Assembly: GCA_022578965.1 (NCBI GenBank)
Contig: MU400517.1
Coordinates: 62,001 to 126,000, forward strand
Direction of reading: 5' to 3'
DNA: 64,000 bases
Origin: Xylaria sp. FL1777
Taxonomy: Eukaryota; Ascomycota; Sordariomycetes; Xylariales; Xylariaceae
The notes beneath the pieces are model-generated. The model saw only the letters and a program-made list of their open reading frames with translations, was not told the DNA's origin and made no database searches. Within the stretch, counting starts at the first letter, position 1. Every line of letters begins with the position of its first letter. Positions 24,375-36,355 of this stretch are shown in pieces. The position numbers and the translations under genes were made by a program.

Positions 24375-24946
24375 GACGAGTATTCCGAATGATTCAAGTG
24401 GTAAGTTGACTTCAGAAATATCTGGACCTGGTACGGCAATCTGGTTTATATTGTGAGCGGCTTGAGCGTTGTTAGGCACCTAGGGGTGGAGTTGGCGTAA
24501 TTTCAGTTAGATTTAAATATGCATTTTCACAATCTGGATTAGAATTTCTCCGGATACTGGTATGCCTGGAGGAATAGGTGAAACTATAGTGGTCGACTAT
24601 ATATGAACTTTTTGTAGAAACAATGTGCAGGGAACATACCAGTTCAGAAGTGTGCTCAAGGGTAATAAATGCATTATGCGAAGTCTACAGATAGTATGTA
24701 GGAACTAGGTAATTGCTTATACTATCCTTCGTACATACTCATTTCAAAGTATAATTTATTATTTAGTGTCTAGACATTGATGTCGTAAAACTAATTTCAA
24801 TTCAAAGATAAAGACCTAGCATAACTCATGAAACAATAGACATGTCTATATCGAAATCTTGTGTACTGGTAGTCTAACGTACATATATCCAAGATATTGG
24901 GTCTATTATTGTTTGCTTATTAGTCACTATGGCTTACAACCAGGAC

Positions 24947-27458
24947 TCAGTTCCAGCTATTTCCTTGTGCGGAAGTTTCTTGAAGGAAATCTAAGTTGAA
25001 GTTACCCCAGTTGACATCACTTGATGACGGACCTGAAGCTAGATCCAATTGAGACGGCGAGGTAGCAAAAGCTGAGGTGCCAAGTTGATAAGCCGGGGAT
25101 GAGTGTGCAGATATCAAGTGTGCTTGTTCTGTGCCCAGTGCGAAGAAGCCAGAATTTACTCGGCTTGAGAAACCACAAGCATCGAACATGTCTGGCGAGT
25201 CATTACATAATGACCCTGCTGCCGTCCCACGATTGCTATTATTGAATTTCTGAGAGAGCCTATCATCCTTCTGCCCCTGATGGTTGGGCGATAACTGTCT
25301 GATGTAGACTTCTGTCAACGCTTCTAGGGTCTCTATAGCCCAGACAATACCTTCACTCAGTCGAGCGTAGAAAATATGCTTTAGGGTGTCATATTGCAGA
25401 ATTTGAAGCTGATTGCAGACTCCTCGGAGTAAAGAGATATCGGCCAAGGCTACTGCATCAACTTCACTTTTCGTGGAATGGTTAGTGAGGTGGAAAGCGA
25501 CAATTTCGACAAATGCCACCATTGGATATGTCCGGAACATCCTAGCTAGTAGCGCAAATCGGGCTGTGGTTAGAGGTGGTTCACTCACTTCGAGGATCAG
25601 CCTAAGACTCGTGCGAGCAATATCGCGCATAGTGTTAAGACTTTGTTCATTGTCTTGGTTGCATCGGAGAATGAGAATTTGCGACACTTGATACCCGTAT
25701 AGCAGTTCTATCCGTAACAGGTTTGTATCGTCTATGTCGTTTGGAGAGGCTGGGGATAATAGTATGGCATGGGTCTGAGAAAATCTATTGATAGAGCTGA
25801 GCACGAAACGCATCTGGGTGAGACGTGTGTCCATAGTGGAACGGGTCGCCCTTGAACTATAGAGATTCAGGTAGATCTCCTCCCAGATGATCATCAGGTG
25901 GTCAAACGCGTCAACGACGGGGTGATCGTCACCTTGGCGGTTCCGGTCGGGGCCAATGTGTTGATCAGAATCAAACAGGTGTATAGCACACGGCTGGCCC
26001 GTCATGAAAACGCGGGTTTTATCCATGGAATAGAGAACTCGGAAGAGCTGGCCCCGTATATCAGTGGTATCGGCTCCTCCACCCTGGCTATGGTCTTTCG
26101 ATCGGTGAATACCCATTATACAGCCAACTTGACATGCCGCCTGACAAACTCTCTCATATTTGCCACTACTGTAGAACTCCTGAGCAACTAGTGTCTGTAG
26201 CAGAGAATCAGCAAATAGCTGATTCTAGCCTGAGCCAATAGAGAGTAGCGGATGTTCAAACACATACGAGAGTCATCAGTGCCTGGAGGTTAATAATGGA
26301 GGGTGCTCTGAAAGCATCCAGATCGTTGATAGCCCGATCACAATTCCTTAGGAATGAAGGTAATATGTCCTTGTTTGATACGCGGGAAGTGGGATAGGAG
26401 GCGCGAGCGGTTTTGATCTCGAGACTTAGTTCTAGAAGAATGATGTTATTTATGATTAGAGCACGGGGCCCGCTATCCCGAAGCTCCTCATCGCTGTAAT
26501 GAGCATCTATTGTATGATGCAGATCTATATCGTTGAAAATAGGCGTTCGCGTGTTGATATTCTGAAGATAACCGTTGACGAAGAGGTTCACCATCAGGCG
26601 AGGAGGGGTGGTGAGGTGGCTCATATCGCTAGATATAACAAATTCCCGATGTGGTGAGATGAAGGGGAAATCTTCCAGCTTCTGTTGCATTATGGCTCTC
26701 GCGACTGGATCTTGGAGCTTACGAGCAACATTTTCACTTCCACCTTCATGATCTTCACTTGGTTGCTCCGAATGGGTGAGAAGTCTCTCCACAAGGTAGA
26801 ATAGAGACTTGACCAAAACTAAGGGTGCTGGATAGCTATACAGGCGCTCACAGCCGTGACCCAACTGAATGGTTTCATTCAGGGGTACGTGTCTCCCCTG
26901 AGAGTCGCGACGATCATCCTGACTGGGAAGCTGGATAAAATCGAGGAGTCTAGATGTTGAGAGCGGTAGGACATCGTGGCTGGGATGTTTTATATGAGGA
27001 GAACATAGATTTATGGCATGTGGGCAAGGCCGTGCGGTAATCTGGCGAGTCATTTCCGTTAGGACACCCAAAGCGTGATCAATGTCGTTGAGCTGCTTCA
27101 ATACGTTAGAGAATTCATCGCGCCTAGGCTATCAGTTTGATGAAGCCTTCGCGAATCAAAGGACCGCTTACAACTGTTTTACATGGTTAGCGCGCTTGAG
27201 TACATTGGACGAGTTGCATTCGATGCCGCTTTTCCGGCAGTTGGAACATTCGGGCTGAAGGCGATCGCATCGAACTTTGCGGAGTCGACACTGATTGCAA
27301 GCAGCAGGAAGGGAATCATGTTGATCTTCTGGGCTCTCAGTAGATCGCGGGCGTTTTTGCTTTGGATCTGTACGTGGAGCGGAAATAGAATGGCCATATG
27401 GGTCTGGTCGTGGTGCTGGAGGGTCGGCCCCTAGAGAAGTCTGTCTTGAGTTGAACAT
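24947..27458 (-). CDS. Zn2Cys6 transcription factor, likely cluster regulator
   Basis: The model is the complement of 24947-26194, 26269-27123 (or 26268-27123) and 27172-27458, giving about 796 residues. Introns: 27124-27171 (GTAAGC...CCTAG) and about 26195-26267 (GTATGT...CTACAG). The ATG at 27458 (MFNSRQTSL) is the first in frame; a GTG lies further upstream. Near residue 75 the binuclear zinc cluster reads CNQCRLRKVRC, then six residues, CSNC and six more to the last Cys (C-X2-C-X6-C-X6-C-X2-C-X6-C). A middle-homology region follows, with PRLMVNLFVNGYLQNINTRTPIF and FRVLYSMDKTRVFMTGQPCAI, as in fungal_trans-type regulators. The C-terminus is Ser-rich and ends in acidic/aromatic residues, a plausible activation domain. 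These factors bind CGG half-sites. A CGG-N9-CCG palindrome sits in the FAS-alpha/citrate-synthase promoter. A role as pathway-specific activator is inferred from position. Confidence 0.87.
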
Positions 27459-28760
27459 ACCGTCTAGTTTGCATATATTGAAATGAACTGGAGGAATAAG
27501 AGTAACCTTCTTGATAGAATCTAACACCGAAGCTAAAAGATACCTATTTTAAAATTTCCAGGATATGGGAGTCTAATTTAACATGTCAGTATAGGGGCGA
27601 CACCTACTGCGTATGATATTCAGGAGTGTTGTTATATGATTATTAACGGCAGACGTAGATAATCTATTAGTCACGATATTACCAATAGACTACAGCTGCC
27701 CCTCTCATACACTAAGCATAACTGAAAGACACCTGACTGTATTGATAGACCGTCGAATAATCAAAACGCTGTCTTGGGGGAAACCGCTTGTCGTAAAAAT
27801 CGCCCCTCATGAGTCATAGGCTACTATGCTTGAGTGACTCCATAACGGCTGCATATATGCACATATATTGCGAGCTTCAATTCACAAATACTTCTCGGAA
27901 AGCTGGGTCAAGGTCCCTGAAAGTTAAAACACCACGTACCCCATAAGTGCAAGTGTCTTCAGAGACTCCAACCACCCACGTCAATCCCCATTATCCCGAC
28001 CTTTCACCACCTGATGAACCAGTTTTCTTATCTTTAGGTAATTTGTATCGAACTACGTCCTTCGTCCTTAAGAAAACGTAGTCGGATGGCATGGTCAGAG
28101 AAGCCAGCCCACCTATCCAGGTAGCCATCCGTTAGCCAGTTCTAACCCAGTTTAAATCCCGTCATAGCTATGTGGTATGGATGAATGTACGTGAAGTAGT
28201 ACAAGAGGTACCTAGGCAGTGGCAACTAGTCTATATTGAGAAAGCTAAGCTCTTATTACAAATTATAATCAAGACTTACATGATTGCATTATGTCATGTG
28301 GAATTAAGTAGTCCAAAAGGGACCTGCCTACTTTCAATGTGAACAGGTGCTTGTTTCTAGGGAACTGGCCAACACAGGGGTTTATTATGGCCGATGTAGA
28401 TGACTAAGAGTGCCGTTACAAGGAGAGAACATTTCCACATGCGGCTATTAGATTAGGTGCTTAGCGCCCGCTCTGACATACGCATAAAAGTGTATAAACG
28501 CTCGTGCCAATGCGCTACTTAAGATGCGCCCTAACAACCTTGGAAGTGCATGATCATCAACGGTAGCACGTGGAGGGAGGACGGGCTACCAGGTGTATTC
28601 CCTGCTAGTTTATCTACGCAGTATAGTATAGGTGGAGCTTGAGATAACCCCGAGATAACCGGGATTGGGTCGCCTGTGATGCACATTTCGTCTATTCCCA
28701 TTCCCACTGCGTGGACTGTTGTATGGCATGATTGTGGTGATTCCCGACAATCAACCACAA
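27459..28760. other. intergenic, 1.3 kb, with a possible FAS C-terminal remnant
   Basis: It holds the regulator's promoter and the 3' flank of FAS alpha. At about 28686-28710 (minus strand) the reading AVGMGIDE recalls the start of the phosphopantetheinyl-transferase domain that normally ends FAS alpha, but what follows does not resemble that domain. No other gene is supported. Confidence 0.45.
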
Positions 28761-31700
28761 TCAACCACGGGCCGTGGGGTCTAGGAAGAAGAGCTCTGCG
28801 GGTCTGCCGACCTCCTTCCAAACCGAGCGGTCCTTGGCCTTGAAGACGGAGTTACTCAACATGGCGCGCTGAAACGCCCTGTCAGCTCGACGGCCCCTTT
28901 CTTCGACGCGCTGGCGGTACGTCTCGTATGCGACCCTCGTCAGCCCAGCAAACAGAACGCGTGGCGCCGCGCCGATCACAATGGCGCCCTTTTGTCCGAA
29001 TCCGAATGACGTGAGCATGAACGCCTTGATGCCAGGGACAGGTATCGGCTCGGACGGGTACAAAAGATGCGGGAAGGACTGCAGCGCCGCATCGACATCG
29101 TCGGCGTTCCGATTGCCCGGCACAAGCCTATGCTCGAGCATCTGCAAGCATCCGTTGAGCATCCACGCCCCTGCGGCGCCCTTTGGGTGACCGGTAAGAT
29201 ACTTCTGGCAGACTACAAGAAGCGGGTTGCCCTCAGTGCGGCCGAGGTGCGCCATCTGCTGGTTGATGACGGAGCTCTCGTTCTTATCGTTGGCCTTGGT
29301 GGAGGTACCGTGGAAGGATGCCACAGCGATGTCATCGATAGTTAATCCCCAGACCGCCAAGGCCGCTCGCATGGGAGAGATGGACGGATTAAGCTGGCGG
29401 ATGTCCCCATTCCACAGCCATTGAGCCTGTGACTTGCGGCTGGCCACCTCCGACTTGATTATCTGGTCGTCCCTGGTATATTTGGTGTATTGGTTATTGG
29501 CATACTGTGACAACCGCCATTCGTCTATGATGGCGAGTTCCTGTTCGAGCCTTGATCGGCGGTAGCGAATGTCTAATAGCGGTGATTGTGAAACTCCATG
29601 CGCCTCCCGTGCCGCTGTTAGGACCCCCTTTCCTGGTGCCGGCACAGAGCGACCGACGCCATCACCAGCTAGCTGTGTATAGGCCACGACGGCGTAAATC
29701 GGGAGACCCATATGTAGCGCTAATTCGGCACTCATCACGATCTGGACGCCGCAGCCGGCAGACTCGACAAAGCCGGCGCGTGAAGACGCAGTTGGCCGCG
29801 ACATTTGAGATGGGAGAAAGCCTCTAGCAAGTTCTTGCTGAGACACCATGGTTGCCTTCATGTTGCTGAACTCAGTAGACAGCTCTTCCTGTAGATCGTC
29901 TGTGCCTCCTACTAGAGCGACCTTAACGTCCCGTGACCGAATGCTGTCACAAGCAATATCTAGGGATTCTACGGCTGTCGCACATGTGCCTGTGGGGGTC
30001 TTAAGCGGCCCTGTCGTACCGAAAAGAAGCATGTTTGTCCAAGCGGCCATCGAGTTCAGAAATGTTTCCTGCAGGACGTCACCTTTTACGGGGTTGTCGC
30101 GGTAGCGGCGACGGTACACTGGAAAACACACGATCAGCCCACACTATTTCGACCGATATCCATATATGTCCTGGTAGACATAGTAGCTTGTTACGGTAAA
30201 TGGCCAGGCATAAGTGTGATAAGAGCAAGGGAGATGGATCTAAAGACTACTTACTGTCGCGAGTGGATTTGAGGCTACCTGCGCCAGAGCCTATGTAAAC
30301 ACCTAATTCGGATACATGGATGTGCTTGTAGAACTCAAAAGGATCTTCGATGCCGGCACTAAACATGGCCTCGCAGACGCAGCAAAGCACATACAATGTG
30401 ACGGGATCGACTTGGGCGATGACATCTTCTGGGATTCCGTAAGTCGCTGCATTCCAGCCTTTAGGAACCTGTCCGGAGACAGATTGGTGACCGCTGGTCG
30501 ACCTGGGAAGGATGAATGTGGCACCGCGCTTGATTAAGACAGTCCAGTTCTCGGAATCAGAGCCTTCCGGGAAGATCTTAACTTTATCTCCGTGTCGAAG
30601 CTCAAACGATCGCGCGAGAGACTCCGACGTGCTAAAGGCTGGGAGGTCCTCGTCTAACACAACTTCTTCGAGGAGCTCTTTCTTCGCGGGATCGTATTCA
30701 TCAAAGCCTTCGGGCTCTACAAGTCGGATGCCGGAATGATTCAGAATGTACTCTCCATATCGCGTTTCGAATTCATCCTCCGATACTGGTTTTCCGGATT
30801 CTACGTCCAGCCAGCCGGCATACGGCTCGCCGTTGTCTTGGCCGTCTTGGTACTTGACAAGACCCATCATCCATGCCATCTCCGTTAGGCCATCCTGGTT
30901 TAGCTTGCCTAGACTCTCCTTTTGCCACCGGGTACGTGAAGAACCTAACGGCCCTAGCTCGGAGAACCCTACAATAACAGGGGTGCGGCTCAAGTCCACC
31001 ATGCCCTCCAAGTCTTGTATATCTGCAGTCATATCTCGATGTGAGGACAACTTCGGGAATCCTTGACGAATGTTGGAACGCTTCTTCTGTGTACTAAGCT
31101 GAGCTGCATTTGTCGCAGCAGGATTCTTAGACCCCCGAAGAACCTCATCGTGTTTCTTCCTCTCAGCGGTGATCGCTTGCCACTGACGCTGTTTACTTGT
31201 GATGCCTTTTCTTATAGCTATAACCTCCTCTTTAAGATTCTGAAAGCCCATAAGCCCACCACTCAGTTCAGCATAGACGGGTTCCACGTCGGACTCTGCG
31301 ATGATGGAGGGACAGAGCAATGCCAAAATATTAAAAGCCATCTCCCCTGCCGTGAACGTCATGACACCAAGTTTCTCGATGCCTTCTGCGACGATATTAT
31401 TCGCGTTCATAAGGCCAGTTCCTCGGGTCCAGCCAATGACAGCACCAATGATGGAAAGATAACTAGACCAGCGCTCTGAGTAGTACCGGTTAAATAGAGT
31501 CTCGAGCCCGATCTTGGACTCTGAATAAAGGCCATCACCGCCAAAATCGCCGTGATTGGGTGACAGCGGTAGAAGCACCGTCGTCGGCCGTCCGGCGTAC
31601 TTCCGCTTCTCCTTTTGTCGTTTGATACACCCAAATAATCGCAAGACATTGGTCAACATAGCCCGATGTGCTAGTTCTGACCGTGCATCAATGTCATCAA

Positions 31701-33956
31701 TCTCGCGACCTGGCTCTGGGATCGCCGCAAAAGGAACCACGAAATCGAGATCAAGTCCCAGTCCCTTACCGTCATCGTAGATGTGTGCGACTAGGTTCTC
31801 AACGTCCCTCTTACTTGCCGCATTGAACGGAAGTAGAATTAGCTCAGAACCGCGGGCTCCAACCTCTTTATATGCCTGGGCCATGGCGGTCCCCGAAGCA
31901 GCTGGGGTGCGACTCGTGGTAACGATTACTCTTGCGCCACCGGCCAGCAGGCCGCGAACCACCTCCATGCCAATAGAACCGGCACCGGCGCCAGTGACAA
32001 GAGCTGTTTTGCCTGCATAGCTAATCCCGGACGTGTTGCCTGCGAAGATTGCATCGAGGTATGTATTTGTGAGTTGGCGGTCGTACTGCCATGATCCGCT
32101 GCTCTTTCGAAGACAGTGGACATAGCTACTACACGGGCCATCACGACGTGTTGAACTCACGACATCATAGTAGGTCACCGGTCCAGGCGTCAAGCTTGAG
32201 CTTGTAGATCGGGGCTTTTCGCTGTAGTTTATGCGGCCTTCCTCGTCAACGGATGTATGCGGTGCCATCGCCGGCTCTGAGAACAAAAAAACGGGCGATT
32301 CTGCCTCTTGTGTGCTTGGCTTTAACTTAAGCAAGTCCTCTGCCACCTTTCTGGCTGGGCCAGTTTTTGCACGATGCCGCAGCATCGTCTCCACATCCGA
32401 CGTCCACCTATTAGTAAGTGCCTGGAGGCGCTCTGCTGTGACGGGTGTGTGGTCTTCCTGTAAGAGCCGTGCTATATCCTCACGCGCCCAGTTCCACCAT
32501 GATGAGTATCGCCTTTCTTTCAAGGGATCGAATATACCTTCCATCCCTAAGTAGAACTCTTCACCGAGCTCGGCGTAAATTTTGTCTAGATGCTGTTGAA
32601 GTTTGTCGCTATTCTGAATCTCAGTAGTTGCACTTGGCGTGATATCGACGCCAAGGTGTTGAGCTAGAACATGTAGTTGTTTTCGTAAAACCAAGTCCTG
32701 CTCATTCTTAAGCCTTTGGAGGCTAGCATCGTCTACCATCACAGCAGCGCCTTGGGAGCCTTGCGATGCCTGGCCCGAGTACGGCGTGGGTAATGAGATG
32801 CCAGAGTGCTTAGCGTATCGAGTGACAGCCAGGTCGAGAAATTCGTGTACCTGGGCTACATCCGATAACCGTGATGATGGTTCTATGGTCACGCAGAAGC
32901 ACTGGACTGCCATTTGGCTGTTAGGTCCGAGACCCCAACGCGTTTCCAGATATGTCGCCATTTCCTTTTGGCCAAACCCGCCGGGCATCTTAGACGAGAG
33001 TAGACGCTCGACCAGCCGCTTCGATGACTTCCCAAGCTTCCCAGAGAAACCAGAGGCGAGCTTTCCACCAAGGAGTTCCAGAGAGGTGCCCTCACTGCCA
33101 TCGGGCATATCACCAAATTCTGCCCCGAGATCACCAAGAAGTTCATTCTGGAGCGTAGATTTGCCTGTTGCGAATGTTAGGTCTTGACGGAGGCAATGAA
33201 ATATCAGCCTAGCTTACCGTTAGACAAAGCTTGAATTGATTCACCAAGGGGCACTTCATCGAAAGCCCGCCTCAGTTTCTGTGCTACTAGTGCTATGACT
33301 ATATCAGTGGGTGTGAGTGCCGCATCGATAATGGCCGACGCAGTAGGAGCGAGAGCCGGAGGCGGGACAGCGACAGGAGGCGTTGTTGGGGTTTGCACAG
33401 GTGCCACGACTACGAGAGGGTCGGGCTGAGGAGATGCTGATATAATAGGTTCCGCCTTTGCGGAAGACGAAGATTCGTTTTCTTCGTAGTCATAATATAT
33501 TTTTCGTGCGTCATCGAGGTTGGTAATGCTGAGGAATTCTCGTTCGATCGATTGTGCAAGGTCTTTTTCGCCAACGAGCTTCTTAGCGGATTTCTTGGCC
33601 ATCGGCGCTAAGACGCCGGCAGGCCCTACCTCAATAACTCTTCGAACATCTCTTTTGAAAGCTAGGAGATGCTCTTGCGTATTTATCCTTCACTGATCAT
33701 TAGAGTCTATCTGTGCGTATAGCGTCTGAAGAGAAACGAGTTGAATTACCATTGTACAGGGAAAGCAAATTGGTAACTAAACGAAACTTAGGTCAGCTAT
33801 ATACTCTTAATAGAAAATCGACACACTTTCGTCAATGAGGAGAAGATGTAAGGCTAACGTTAAAAGCTCTATCAACAGATTATAGGCTATCTGTTGCTTT
33901 GGATCCCTTTTGTCTTCAGTAGCCTGACCTGGGCCGGCAATGGCAGTGATAGTCAT
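28761..33956 (-). CDS. fatty acid synthase alpha subunit (cluster-specific), without PPT domain
   Basis: Secure exons are the complement of 28761-30118, 30255-33164 and 33218 to about 33687. Introns are 30119-30254 (GTAAGT...TTCCAG) and 33165-33217 (GTAAGC...CAACAG). The secure part encodes about 1,580 residues. The frame continues upstream of the first in-frame ATG (33602) with RRVIEVGPAGVL, the conserved end of the malonyl/palmitoyl-transferase-completing segment. The true start is therefore upstream, probably ATG 33956 (MTITAIAGPG, then AYNLLIELL). The linking intron is unresolved, and an in-frame TGA stands at 33690-33692. Domains in order: acyl carrier protein with NGKSTLQNELLGDL (pantetheine Ser in GKST); SSKMPGGF and SWWNWARED structural region; ketoreductase with VTGAGAGSIGMEV and PLSPNHGDFGGDGLYSES; ketosynthase with active-site Cys in GTCATAVES (codon 29982-29984), HGTSTKANDKNE and TGHPKGAAGAWMLNG. 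The chain stops at FFLDPTARG, where a phosphopantetheinyl transferase domain would normally follow. It presumably pairs with FAS beta 8 kb away to make a medium-chain acyl-CoA. Confidence 0.88.
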
Positions 33957-34665
33957 GCTGGACTATTCGCATATACCGAAGATAAGCCTTAGTTCAGCAG
34001 GGGGGATCCTATAAAATGTTCGTGAATAAGTATCACTCAGGGGTCATTGAGATTGATGCGAATTTTTCATGGGAGTTGTACACTTTATTGGTTTGCACCT
34101 GGAGGTTGTATTACAGAGGAGGGGTATGAAAATGGGATAGATAAGTTTCGGCTTCCAAGTAAAGAGATATACTATCCATTTGACCAAGAGATCTAGCCAT
34201 ATACGCATGATTAATACGGGAGTCCCGAGTACATAATAGGACTGCTATCACGAGCCATCAGAGTAAACAAGCGCAGTAATCAATATCATACGTTAGATCC
34301 CTGCTTTCCCGATTATGCAATGCTTCGAGTTGGACTGTATAACCTAAGCGAGACGGTTTGGACATCACTAGATGATTTGAGAAGGCGATCTTGCTCGTCT
34401 CGGCGCTGATCGGCTAGAGGGCGGCGAGTCGTTGCCGGTCGGCTTTCGGTGGCCGTCACCGAAGCTCGCCGCAACGCTACCGCCCGGTTGTAAAAAACAA
34501 CCAACCGGACGTGACACGATTGTGAAGATGACGAGGAATAATGAGGCTGTGGAGAGTTTCAAAGATTCCAACGATTTCAATTGATTTCGTATAATTTAAA
34601 AGAATGTACGCGAAATATCAGTCGCGGGCGAACGGCCCTATGCCACATCAAATACATACGTCATT
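33957..34665. promoter_or_regulatory. divergent promoter, FAS alpha / citrate-synthase homologue
   Basis: About 0.7 kb between the probable FAS-alpha start and the citrate-synthase ATG, so one region can drive both. It contains a GC-rich island at about 34410-34510 in otherwise AT-rich DNA, centred on the palindrome described at 34445-34463. Confidence 0.6.
34445..34463. promoter_or_regulatory. CGG-N9-CCG palindrome, candidate Zn2Cys6 site
   Basis: TTCGGTG GCCGT CACCGAA is a perfect 7-bp inverted repeat with a 5-bp centre; its core is CGG-N9-CCG. Outer arms GCGGCGAG (about 34421-34428) and CTCGCCGC (about 34465-34472) extend the dyad imperfectly. Binuclear zinc-cluster regulators bind such inverted CGG triplets, and one is encoded in this cluster. 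Binding is not shown. Confidence 0.45.
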
Positions 34666-36355
34666 ATGGCTTCGGATACGACCCCCAAGGTGAACGGCAC
34701 CCAGACCACGAAAGAGCCTCTGGGCGATGTTTTGCATATTATCGACAGTCGAACGAGACAGCACTATACGATCGATGTGCATCAAAATGCCATTAATGCT
34801 AGTGATCTCAAGGCGATTAAGGCGCCTAAAGATGCAGAGCATCCTGAATACCAAAACGAACAAGGGCTCCGCGTTTACGACCCTGGTTACTCGAACACCC
34901 TGGTCAGCGAAAGCAAGATAACATACATGCAAGTCATTCTCACCCTTTACAACCCCCGAATCCCGGGACTGTATGAGTCTTTTTCTGGATATATTCATTT
35001 TAACAACACCACCAGTGACGGTCTGGAGGGCACGATTCAATACAGAGGCTACTCGATCCATGATATAATAGGTAAAAAGAAGTTCGCGGATCTCTCCTAC
35101 CTGCTCATTTGGGGACACTGGCCATCGCCAGAAGAGGCGCAGAAGTATCAAGAACGTCTGAACGACGTTCCTCTGATCGACGAAAATGTTTTCAACGTGA
35201 TTAGAGCTTTCCCGTGAGTTAGATCTAATCAGGCGCTGGAATTGAGGCCGGGCATGACTGATTATATCTTTCACCGGACAGGAAGAATGGGTCTATCCTA
35301 GGAATGATAATCGCCGGGCTTAGCGCCTTTCAGTCATCCGACATGGATGCAATTCCAGCCCACGCTGCTAAGAACCTCTATCTCGGTCAGCCTGAGAATG
35401 TCGACAAGCAAATCATCCGGGTATTGTCAAGCTTGTCAATGATCACGGCAGCGGCTTACTGCCACTACACGGGGAAAACATTCACTCCCCCAAGGAAAGA
35501 TTTCTCCTATGTCCAGAACTTCTTGCTGATGACGGGACTCGTCGACGAGAATACGGGGGAACCAAACCCGCGCTACGTCGATATAGTCGAGCGCCTGTGG
35601 ACCACGGTCGCTGACCACGAAATGACGTGTTCCACCGCGGCTCTGCTACAGACTGCCTCTGCATTGCCTGACGTAATCTCGTCCCTAATTTCCGCCATCT
35701 CTGCCACCTACGGCCCGTTGCACGGCGGTGCCATTGAAGTTGCGTATAAGAGTATCGAAGAGATCGGGAGTGTCGACGATGTGCCGGCCAAGATCGAACG
35801 CGTCAAAGCTGGAAAAGAGCGTCTGTACGGTTACGGGCACCGTGTCTACCGCGTGACCGATCCTCGTTTTACTTACATTAGCGGCATCCTCAATGAGCTG
35901 ACAGACGAGGCTTCCAAAGATCCGCTGTTGCAGGTAGCTTTTGCGCTCGATCGCGCAGCTGCCCAAGATGAGTACTTCATCTCGCGAAAACTGAGACCTA
36001 ATGCCGACCTTTTTGCTGCATTCGCTTATAAAGCACTGTAAGTTTAACCTTTAATTTGGACTTGAGAGTATATGATCAGTGTAACTAACAAGTGGCTACA
36101 ATGCAGTGGGTTCCCAGCTAGCTTTATCCTCCCCATTTCGGTTGTATCGAGAACGCAGGGCTTTGTGGCTCACTGGAAAGAAGCAATGGGTTCGTGAATG
36201 TCTATTTTGATGTTTTGATCTAGTAATTTTTTTTCTCCCTGTTGCTCTTCGGTATTTTCTATTAGCATAGCTAACTTTTATTTTCCCCAGAGGGAAAGCC
36301 TCGCATTTGGCGTCCAGGTCAAAAATATACCGGGAATTTAAACCTGAAGGAGTAG
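34666..36355 (+). CDS. citrate-synthase family enzyme, predicted alkylcitrate synthase
   Basis: The model joins 34666-34928, 35016-35213, 35282-36037, 36107-36189 and 36291-36355, giving 454 residues. The first intron (34929-35015) uses a GC donor, GCAAGT, and ends CACCAG. It is 87 nt and stop-free, so an unspliced reading stays open but inserts 29 foreign residues. Splicing restores SKITYIDGLEGTIQYRGYSI, the family signature. The other introns use GTGAGT, GTAAGT and GTTCGT donors. The catalytic set is intact: His301 in YGPLHGG, His340 in GYGHRVY, and Asp396 in RPNADLF. The C-terminus GKPRIWRPGQKYTG is family-typical. There is no mitochondrial presequence or peroxisomal SKL, which suggests a cytosolic enzyme. 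Citrate synthases condense acyl-CoA with oxaloacetate. Between FAS alpha and a cis-aconitate-decarboxylase homologue the substrate is inferred to be a medium-chain acyl-CoA, giving a 2-alkylcitrate, as in sporothriolide and oryzine pathways. It could formally be a 2-methylcitrate synthase, but the context argues against that. Confidence 0.9.

Noticed and set aside
34929..35015. 29-residue insertion in the citrate synthase homologue.
   Set aside because: It is better explained as a GC-AG intron because removal restores a conserved motif exactly.
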